This document shows, one piece after another, positions 37,426-44,403 of a DNA stretch of 64,000 bases; within the stretch, counting starts at the first letter, position 1, and every line of letters begins with the position of its first letter. The stretch spans positions 95,609 to 159,608 of the forward strand of contig CAZRDX010000003.1 in assembly GCA_964599235.1 (NCBI GenBank), read 5' to 3'. The position numbers were made by a program, and so were the translations under genes. This DNA is from DRPN01 sp964599235. GTDB lineage: Bacteria > Bacteroidota > Bacteroidia > Bacteroidales > VadinHA17. Under the pieces are notes generated by a model. That model searched no databases. It was not told the origin of the DNA and worked only from the letters and a program-made list of their open reading frames with translations.

Positions 37426-37433
37426 CAAATTTA
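37426..37433 (-). promoter_or_regulatory. -7 box of the psr operon
   Basis: The minus strand reads TAAATTTG, a full TAnnTTTG match 46 bases before the psrA ATG. No -33 TTG is present at the right distance, which would fit an activator-dependent promoter. Confidence 0.5.
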
Positions 37434-37565
37434 TCGAAATGACATATATCATATCCTCCTCTCATGACTCTTCTCCGCACCTACCTGGCAACCACCCACG
37501 GACACACCACTCATCCTCCTGTCCCTCTGTATGTTACGACTATTTAGAATGCATATAAATTTCTA

Positions 37566-37585
37566 TATATGTTGCTAAACATATA
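37566..37585. promoter_or_regulatory. Perfect inverted repeat, candidate operator
   Basis: TATATGTT, spacer GCTA, AACATATA: two perfect 8-base arms. The size and symmetry suit a dimeric regulator of the CRP/FNR type or similar. It is in the AT-rich gap about 130 bases upstream of the psr -7 box and about 155 bases before the mobA -7 box. Confidence 0.45.
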
Positions 37586-37739
37586 ACAATACGGGCTTTC
37601 CGGCATCTCTCAGGGGACCGGGAACTTTTTTGTAATTCCTTTACCAATTACGGTCGCCCCACGCCGGACTTTTTTGTGCGTATGCCGGTTTTTCCGTTCT
37701 GGTGTTCCCGGAGGCACTCTCTGACATATGTTTTTTTGA

Positions 37740-37747
37740 TAAGTTTG
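37740..37747 (+). promoter_or_regulatory. mobA -7 box, nearly leaderless
   Basis: TAAGTTTG is a full TAnnTTTG match, only 7 bases before the mobA ATG, so the transcript would start within a few bases of the codon. Confidence 0.5.
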
Positions 37748-37754
37748 TGGCAGG

Positions 37755-38342
37755 ATGAAGATTTTTCCTGTTACGGGGATCATTCTGGCTGGGGGTAAGA
37801 GCAGCCGCATGGGTCGTGACAAGGGGCTGTTGCGCTGGCGCGGCAGGCCGTTGGTGGCACATGCGCTCGACCTGCTGCGGCCGTTGTGCGACCACCTGAT
37901 CCTCTCAGCCAACGACCCTGCCTACGAGGCGTTCGGCGTCCCTGTGGTCCCGGACAGATGGCACGACCGCGGCCCGCTGGGCGGCCTCGCCACCGGCCTC
38001 CGGCACTCCTCCACCACCCACAACCTCATCATCCCCTGCGATACTCCCCTGCTGAACCGAGAACTGCTGCATCACATCCTCGCCCGCAGCACCGGCTACC
38101 GGGCCGTCGTACCCGTCCATGAGGACGGGAAAGTGGAACCCCTCTGCGGATATTACTCAAAAGAGACACTCCCGGCCATAGAAGAACAACTCCGGCAGGG
38201 AGACAACCGCATCACCCGTCTTCTTGAAAAGATCCCCACCCTCTACCTGAAAATGGATGCTTCATTGCCTTTTTACCACGACGATCTCTTCCTGAACATC
38301 AACACCCCGGCCGACCTGGAGAAGATCACCGGACGTTCCTGA
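37755..38342 (+). CDS. mobA: Molybdenum cofactor guanylyltransferase
   Basis: A 195-residue enzyme that adds GMP to molybdopterin, making the guanine dinucleotide form used by DMSO-reductase-family enzymes such as the adjacent PsrA. The nucleotide-binding start GIILAGGKSSRMGRDKGLLRW and the HNLIIPCDTPLLNRELL metal-binding region are typical. It is divergent from the psr operon, consistent with dedicated cofactor supply. It ends 4 bases from a convergent gene. Confidence 0.93.
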   Translation: MKIFPVTGIILAGGKSSRMGRDKGLLRWRGRPLVAHALDLLRPLCDHLILSANDPAYEAFGVPVVPDRWHDRGPLGGLATGLRHSSTTHNLIIPCDTPLLNRELLHHILARSTGYRAVVPVHEDGKVEPLCGYYSKETLPAIEEQLRQGDNRITRLLEKIPTLYLKMDASLPFYHDDLFLNINTPADLEKITGRS

Positions 38343-38346
38343 CAGC

Positions 38347-40785
38347 TCACTCCCGGGCATCGTCCTTTCTCCTGAATTCCAGATAGATCGCTCCGGCAGC
38401 CAGCAGGAAGAGCAGGAGGGAACTGGCCAGATCGATCTTGTTGCCCACGAAATAACCTTTGGGCCTGAAGTAAAACTCCACCTTGTGCTTGCCCTCCGGC
38501 AGGATCATGGCCCGCAGCACATAGTCGGCACGGAAATGATCGACGGGCTTGCCATCGACAAAAGATTCCCATCCCGGCTGGTAATAGATCTCGGAGAATA
38601 CGGCCAGCCCCGGACGGGCAGCTTCATACTCATACACGAGGTGGTTGGGGGCATAGGAAAGCATCCGGATCATGGCGGTAGTGTCTGGGGCAGCCTCGAA
38701 CCCTTGCACATACGATCCGAACTGCTGCCTGTTGATGATCGCCTCCCCGGCCGGATCGAAATCGTTCAGGGCGAGGATCTCCTCATCGGCACTGTCCACC
38801 AGACGGTAGCTGCCGACGAACCAGGCGTTGCCCAGTGCACCGTCGTTACGGCGTGCCACAGGACGCCCCTGCTCCGGGACGATGAAATATTTCGTGTTGA
38901 GCATATTGAGCACTTTCATGTTGTTCTTGCTGATCTGATAGGTGATCAGATCCTGGTACCTCCGCATCTTGGCGCCGTGATAGCCCCCTATCGACTTGTG
39001 GAAGTAAGAGGTGCTGGCATCGTTGAAGGTGCTGACCGTCAGGTTCATCACCCGGTAGTCGAGCGACTTGTCCTTGAGGATCTCCAGGTCGGCCGCCGTG
39101 GGCCTGAAAGGCATGGTCACATCCTTTTTGGGCACGAAATCGTCCTTGTTGAGATACCTCCGGTCGACACCCCAAAGGTCGATGAGCACCAGCAGGCCCA
39201 GCAAGGCATAGAACCAGGTAAGCCGGATCTTTTTATAGACGAGGGCGGTCACAACAGCGGCGGTCATGGTCACAAAGAGGAACGACCGCCAGGCATCATT
39301 GACGAGAAGAGCTTTCCTGTCGTGCCGAATAGCTTCCAGAAAACGGTCGGGCCATCCTGCGCTGCGCAGTTGCTCATCCACAGGGGCCGAGAAATCAAAG
39401 AAAAGACCCGGCAGCAGCGCGAAGAACAGCGTCACCCCTCCCACGATGAGAAAACTTTTCTTCACCGCCGCCATCACTTCGGCACGCGAGACTTCCTCTT
39501 CCAGCAACCTCTTCACGGCCAGGATCCCCAGGAGAGGTACGGTCAGCTCGGCCATCACCAGCGTCATGGAGACCGTGCGGAACTTGTTGTATCCGGGGAA
39601 AAAGTTGATGAAAAGCTCCGAGAAAGGTCTGAAGTGTTTACACCAGGCCAGGAGCACCGCCAGCACGGTCACCGCCATGATCCACCATTTTTCGGGCCCT
39701 TTCACCAGGAAAAGACCCAGCACAAAGAGAAAGACCACCACAGCCCCCAGATAGACCGGTCCCGCAGTGAAACGCTGGGGTCCCCAGTAAGCCAGGGGAT
39801 AGCCCGTGGCGATCTGACGGGCATTGGGCACATTGGACTCCCGCAGCAGACGGTAAGTCTCCGAATCGACCCCGAAGCCTTTGGATGCTCCCCCCACGAA
39901 ATTGGGGATCAGAAGATTGAGCGTCTCTGCAATGCCATAGGAATAGTCGTTGAGAATGTAATCCTTGTCCAGACCGCTGGTCTGGTTTTTCCGGTCGAAT
40001 GTGAGCTCCGATTTGCCGCGTATCGAGACCTTGCCATACTCGTTCACCAGCCACAGGCTGGCTGTGTTGGTCCCCACCGCCAGTACGACCCCGACCAGGA
40101 GGATCATGACCGTCTTCACAAAACGCGGCATGAGACGGTCACGGAACATCACCACCAGCATCACGATGCCGTAAACCAGGATGATCATCAGGGTGTAGTA
40201 GGTGATCTGCGGATGGCCTGCCGTGAGCTGGAGGGCCAGGAAAAAGGCCAGGACCACCGCTCCCGCGAACGTTCGCCGCCGGAAGGCCAGCAACACCCCC
40301 GCCAGCAGCGGAGCCATATAACCGATAGCATGGGCCTTGGAATTGTGCCCGGCAGCCAGGATGATCAGGAAATAGGAAGAGAGACCGAAAGCGATCGCCC
40401 CCGTCACCGCCAGCCAAGGCCGCACCCGGTAAGCCACCACCAGCATAAAATAAAAACCCAGCATGTAAAGGAAAAAATAACGCGCCGGCGAAGGCAGACC
40501 CAGGAAAAACAGCCGGTCCACGTAACGGAACAGATTCCCTTTGTACACTACACTGATCAGGTATGCCGGCATCCCCCCGAACATGCTGTTGGTCCACAAA
40601 GGCTCCTGACCCGTCGCTTTCCTGAAGTCCACGATCTCTTTCGACATCCCCTTGTACTGCAGGATATCATGTTGTTCCAGGGCTTTCCCCTGCAGCATGG
40701 GACTGAAATAGGCCAGGGTAAGGAGCAGGAAAATGAGCACGGCCAGCAGATGAGGGTAGAGGTCCCTCCACGAGATCTTTTTCAT
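38347..40785 (-). CDS. YfhO family multi-spanning membrane protein
   Basis: An 812-residue inner-membrane protein with about a dozen hydrophobic segments and a C-terminal extracytoplasmic domain before a last membrane helix. It matches the YfhO family, thought to be GT-C-fold glycosyltransferases acting on lipid-linked sugars. The segment LWTNSMFGGMPAYLIS after the first helix is typical. Starts at 40785 or 40788 give MKKISWRDLYPHL; a longer start at 40839 would make the 29-base palindrome upstream coding. Its substrate is unknown. Confidence 0.82.
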   Translation of the reverse strand: MKKISWRDLYPHLLAVLIFLLLTLAYFSPMLQGKALEQHDILQYKGMSKEIVDFRKATGQEPLWTNSMFGGMPAYLISVVYKGNLFRYVDRLFFLGLPSPARYFFLYMLGFYFMLVVAYRVRPWLAVTGAIAFGLSSYFLIILAAGHNSKAHAIGYMAPLLAGVLLAFRRRTFAGAVVLAFFLALQLTAGHPQITYYTLMIILVYGIVMLVVMFRDRLMPRFVKTVMILLVGVVLAVGTNTASLWLVNEYGKVSIRGKSELTFDRKNQTSGLDKDYILNDYSYGIAETLNLLIPNFVGGASKGFGVDSETYRLLRESNVPNARQIATGYPLAYWGPQRFTAGPVYLGAVVVFLFVLGLFLVKGPEKWWIMAVTVLAVLLAWCKHFRPFSELFINFFPGYNKFRTVSMTLVMAELTVPLLGILAVKRLLEEEVSRAEVMAAVKKSFLIVGGVTLFFALLPGLFFDFSAPVDEQLRSAGWPDRFLEAIRHDRKALLVNDAWRSFLFVTMTAAVVTALVYKKIRLTWFYALLGLLVLIDLWGVDRRYLNKDDFVPKKDVTMPFRPTAADLEILKDKSLDYRVMNLTVSTFNDASTSYFHKSIGGYHGAKMRRYQDLITYQISKNNMKVLNMLNTKYFIVPEQGRPVARRNDGALGNAWFVGSYRLVDSADEEILALNDFDPAGEAIINRQQFGSYVQGFEAAPDTTAMIRMLSYAPNHLVYEYEAARPGLAVFSEIYYQPGWESFVDGKPVDHFRADYVLRAMILPEGKHKVEFYFRPKGYFVGNKIDLASSLLLFLLAAGAIYLEFRRKDDARE

Positions 40786-40795
40786 CATCAAAGAC

Positions 40796-40824
40796 TTTAG
40801 CAAGGACAGTTTGTCCCTGCTAAA
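40796..40824. repeat. 29-base near-perfect palindrome before the YfhO gene
   Basis: TTTAGCAAGGACA (40796-40808) pairs with TGTCCCTGCTAAA (40812-40824) around a 3-base spacer, with one mismatch. It lies 8 bases upstream of the preferred start at 40788/40785, and could be an operator or an RNA hairpin near the ribosome site. Confidence 0.5.
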
Positions 40825-40901
40825 ATAGCCATTTTTCATCTATCCCCTGCCTCAGAGGCCGAAAGTATCCCGAAGACTGATCATCCGGAACACGAGCGCA
40901 A

Positions 40902-42350
40902 TCAATGAATGAGCGGCAGGTCGTCCATCACCCGTTCCTTGCAGCCGAACAACAGGTTGAGGCCAAACCAGCCCCCCAGTGCTTTCGACTGGTCGGGATG
41001 GACATATCCCAGTGCATAATCGGTCATGAGATAGAACTGGACCGGACCGGCCCGGAGGCTCAGACCCGCTCCGAGGTTGTCATAGGCATTGTTCGCCAGC
41101 GTATAAGAGACGGTGAAGTTGAGCCATCTTTTCACGGATGCATTGGCACTGAAGGTGAACGACTGGATCACGTTCTTTTTCTGGAATTCGCTCCTCGAAA
41201 GGACGCCCAGACGCATCCACGGTGTGAGGCCGAAGGTGCCTCCCACGTACAGCTTCGGTGCCAACGTCGTGGTATAGGCAGTATGTTCGACCACCGGATC
41301 GAAAACATCGGCAAGGGAATCAAGGAGCTCCTCAGCCAGATCCTCGAACGAAGAGGTATCGTCCGCCTCAAAAAGGGGCGAGGCATCGATGCCGCGGAAT
41401 ATGAAGCTGCCCTTCGACACGAGGTTGCTCACATCCCTGCGCCAGCGGATCATCCCCAGGTCCAGCACACTGGCACTCACCAGCCACCGCTCACCGATAC
41501 GGTATTCAGCCCCCACATCAAAGGCAAAACCGGGATTGTCGGGATGCAGCAGATAATAGATGATGTTTTCGGGCGTGTCGAAATCATCCTGCAGGGAGAT
41601 GTCGGTGACATTCCCGGCACTGTCGGTGGTGATCTCAACAGGTGCGGAGAAATTCATCGACAGATCGGCCTCCAGCGTGTGGGTGTAATCGTCCTCATCC
41701 ACGGTGAGGTAAGTACCGTGGTTCTTCAGGGAGCCGTTGACCACTCCCGAGAGGAACTTGGCACGCACACCCAGAGAAAGGGCATCGGTGACACGGGCCG
41801 AGACCCCCATGCCCAGGCTTCCGTACAAGGTGGCATCCATCGTCATGGAGGTCAGATCGGCATTTTTCCCCGCAAAACCGACATTACCCTTGAACAGCAA
41901 CACCATCATGTCTTTCGGATAACCCAGATAGAAGGAAGCGTTCTCCATGATACCGAAATGAAAATAAAGGTTCCTCGAACGAAAACCGAAAGAGAGGATG
42001 TTGGTAGCAAGCGAAGGAGCAAGGTAGTTCTTGCGTTGCAGTTTGGAGAGAAAATCATCGATGTTATAGGAAGGATGCAGAATGGTGATAAGCGAATCCG
42101 AATATTCCCCGGTCCCGTAAAAGACCAGGTCGCTGAACGACACACTGCTGCTTGAGACCGAGACACTGGTAGCACCTGCCAAAGGCAGGTTAAGATAAAA
42201 GTTGCAATACTGCTGACTGGCCGGGTTCATCAGGTTGGTCTGGGGCAGTCTCATGTGATAAAGGGTATTGACCTCTTGTCCGGATACCCCCGAGGAGAGC
42301 GAGAACATGACCGTTGTTGCAAACAGGAACCCGTAAAAATGCTGCTTCAT
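40902..42350 (-). CDS. DUF5723-like outer-membrane beta-barrel protein
   Basis: A 482-residue exported protein: signal peptide (FLFATTVMFSLSSGVSG), then EVNTLYHMRLPQTNLMNPA, a start pattern shared with PorP-like and DUF5723 barrels, followed by many alternating beta-strand segments. It is probably an outer-membrane barrel. It lies 28 bases downstream of a large lipoprotein gene, so the two likely work together in the envelope. ATG 42350 gives a clean signal peptide; upstream starts would overlap the lipoprotein gene. Function is unknown. Confidence 0.7.
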   Translation of the reverse strand: MKQHFYGFLFATTVMFSLSSGVSGQEVNTLYHMRLPQTNLMNPASQQYCNFYLNLPLAGATSVSVSSSSVSFSDLVFYGTGEYSDSLITILHPSYNIDDFLSKLQRKNYLAPSLATNILSFGFRSRNLYFHFGIMENASFYLGYPKDMMVLLFKGNVGFAGKNADLTSMTMDATLYGSLGMGVSARVTDALSLGVRAKFLSGVVNGSLKNHGTYLTVDEDDYTHTLEADLSMNFSAPVEITTDSAGNVTDISLQDDFDTPENIIYYLLHPDNPGFAFDVGAEYRIGERWLVSASVLDLGMIRWRRDVSNLVSKGSFIFRGIDASPLFEADDTSSFEDLAEELLDSLADVFDPVVEHTAYTTTLAPKLYVGGTFGLTPWMRLGVLSRSEFQKKNVIQSFTFSANASVKRWLNFTVSYTLANNAYDNLGAGLSLRAGPVQFYLMTDYALGYVHPDQSKALGGWFGLNLLFGCKERVMDDLPLIH

Positions 42351-42378
42351 TCTGAACATCTTTTGAACGGTAGAAACA

Positions 42379-44385
42379 TCAATCCCCCATATCGAACTCA
42401 TAATCCACGGCCGTGGCCACTGCCAGACGGAAGACCAATGAATAATCGGTATAGATCTTGACCTCTTTTGAACCCTGATCGGTCGTGTTGAAGGTAACAC
42501 GGAGGATCAGTGAATTGGCCGTTTCGAGGTGGTCGAGCTGTTCGCCTGCGATGCGCACCATCTGTTTGCCGGATGCCGGTTCCGTGACCCTGCCCGAAGG
42601 ATCCACGGGAGCTGCCTCCACCAGCTTACCGAAGAGGATCGAATCCGAAACCGTATGCGTGAGGGAGTCGTACATGATCATGGTCACCTGCAGATCGAGC
42701 GGGAACCCGTTGTCGGTCCCCAGATAGAGTTCGAGATAATCCAGGTCGCTCAGGGAGAAGTCAGACGTATCGTCCACCACAAAGGGGTTCTCCAGGGTGT
42801 CCTGCAGCCACAGATCCTGCATGCGGAACTCCAGAGGCACTTCCACCTCCAGGTCGGCCACGATGCCGCTCTTACCTGTCACAAAATTGGTCCATCCCTG
42901 GAACCCATCCGGATTCAGACGGGCATTCCCGCCATACAGGATGGTCACAGGCCGGAGCGCTACCAATTCAACGATATCGGAGTTGTCCCGCGTATAATCC
43001 AGCGATCCTTCGACAGGAGGAGCATCCCTGTCCGGAGGATAGAGCATCTCGACAGGAGCAGCGTTCAGTGCCTGACGATCTCCTTCGATGGAGATACCCT
43101 CGATGTCGGCCGTGATCGACACAGGCAGCCCGAAGCCGTTCCGGTACAGGATCGATACCCTGGGATCGGTCAGCTCAAGCGTACCGTGGATCTTGCTGAA
43201 CAGATCCTCCAGTCCCGTATCGATGGTGTCCTGATCAAAGGTGTACTCCTGTTCGCCGAAGTAACCTTCCGCATAACCCAACTCCATATCACGCAGCTTG
43301 TATTTGAAGTGGAACACATCGGCTGCCGAGAAGTCCACATAATTTCCCGAAGCCTTCATCAGCACCTTGTAAGCATATGGCATGGCATTGTATGGCTGGG
43401 TAACGTCGGTGGTAAGGTCAAAACGTGCCCCGTCGAGGACGATCGAGTCCTGCAGCGTGTTCCCATGGATGGTATAGAAATATCTCAAAGTATCCCCCTG
43501 GGGATCCCGGGCCGAGGGGAAGATAATCTCCAGGTCGACCTCCTCCGGGAAATTGGTACTGACGATGATGTCGAAAATCCCTTTCTCCAGTTCCAGTTGT
43601 GTGATCTGCAGGGTATCCTCTTCGAGACGGTAGATGCCGGTATCGCCATACAGCATCTGGTCGGGGAGGATGGCGTTCCCTTCGCTGGCTTCCATTTCAC
43701 GTGTACTCAGGGTCACCGTGAAAGCATCGCTTTGCTCGGCGACCGTCGGGGCGATGGAGACGATCTCGAAGGTCAGCTCATTGGTCATCCGCTCCCCTGT
43801 CACGTCCATGGTGAGTGTCTGCACAGCCCCCGATGCCAGGTTGCTGAATGTGAGATCACTGCCCACCTGACTGCCATCGGCGGTGTTCTTCAGACGCACC
43901 GTCAGCGAGGTGATGGTGACGGAAAGGTTGTTGCGGATGGTCACATCAATGTAACCGTGCGAAAGACGAACCCAGGTGAAGCTGTCCAGCGGTGTAAGAT
44001 CCACCGAGCCTACCCTGTTGGGAAGATCCGCGGTACCGGAGACATTGCTCAGGGCATAAGGCTCCAGAGAGAAATCCACCGAGTCAGCCGGCTGATCGGT
44101 CAGGTCAACAATATCATCCAGGCTTTTGTAGAAGATGGAATCCTCCCGGTAAACGATCCTCACCGCCCCGTCCGGATCGAAGACCACCGTATCGTTGGGC
44201 TCGACCATGTCCTCCACGGTCATGCTGCCGTAGACCACGGGAAGGATCAGATGGGGCTGGAGCCGCGCCTGAGAGGAAAGTTTATCGAAATCATAATCTT
44301 TCACACATCCTGCCAGCGTCAGCAGGAGGCCCGTTATCGGCAAGATCGTCCGGATCATCAGCCGCCAGGTTGCTCTACTCATCAT
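42379..44385 (-). CDS. Large uncharacterised lipoprotein
   Basis: A 668-residue lipoprotein: signal peptide ending LLLTLAGCVKDYDFDKL, with Cys27 lipidated. The rest is beta-rich, with repeated segments such as SLTVRLKNTADGSQVGSDLTFSNL that suggest immunoglobulin-like domains. I do not recognise a named family with confidence; similar proteins occur in Bacteroidota beside DUF5723 genes. It is 18 bases after the 919-residue gene and 28 before the barrel gene, so likely part of one envelope operon. Confidence 0.7.
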   Translation of the reverse strand: MMSRATWRLMIRTILPITGLLLTLAGCVKDYDFDKLSSQARLQPHLILPVVYGSMTVEDMVEPNDTVVFDPDGAVRIVYREDSIFYKSLDDIVDLTDQPADSVDFSLEPYALSNVSGTADLPNRVGSVDLTPLDSFTWVRLSHGYIDVTIRNNLSVTITSLTVRLKNTADGSQVGSDLTFSNLASGAVQTLTMDVTGERMTNELTFEIVSIAPTVAEQSDAFTVTLSTREMEASEGNAILPDQMLYGDTGIYRLEEDTLQITQLELEKGIFDIIVSTNFPEEVDLEIIFPSARDPQGDTLRYFYTIHGNTLQDSIVLDGARFDLTTDVTQPYNAMPYAYKVLMKASGNYVDFSAADVFHFKYKLRDMELGYAEGYFGEQEYTFDQDTIDTGLEDLFSKIHGTLELTDPRVSILYRNGFGLPVSITADIEGISIEGDRQALNAAPVEMLYPPDRDAPPVEGSLDYTRDNSDIVELVALRPVTILYGGNARLNPDGFQGWTNFVTGKSGIVADLEVEVPLEFRMQDLWLQDTLENPFVVDDTSDFSLSDLDYLELYLGTDNGFPLDLQVTMIMYDSLTHTVSDSILFGKLVEAAPVDPSGRVTEPASGKQMVRIAGEQLDHLETANSLILRVTFNTTDQGSKEVKIYTDYSLVFRLAVATAVDYEFDMGD

Positions 44386-44403
44386 GCTGGGCTTTTGTTT
44401 TTT

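Larger units (their letters stand above)
37380..37754. other. AT-rich control region between psr operon and mobA
   Basis: This 375-base gap is clearly more AT-rich than its surroundings, especially 37540-37640, and has no convincing gene. It holds -7 boxes for both divergent genes and a perfect inverted repeat at 37566-37585. Short open frames inside are not supported by homology or start context. Confidence 0.6.

Noticed and set aside
37610..37912. 100- and 84-codon minus-strand frames over the mobA promoter
   Set aside because: Both overlap the clear 5' part of mobA, are Arg/Pro-rich and have no homology or promoter support.
38485..40800. 771-codon plus-strand frame opposite the YfhO gene
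   Set aside because: His/Gln/Glu/Arg-rich low-complexity shadow of a hydrophobic membrane protein; no start context or homology.
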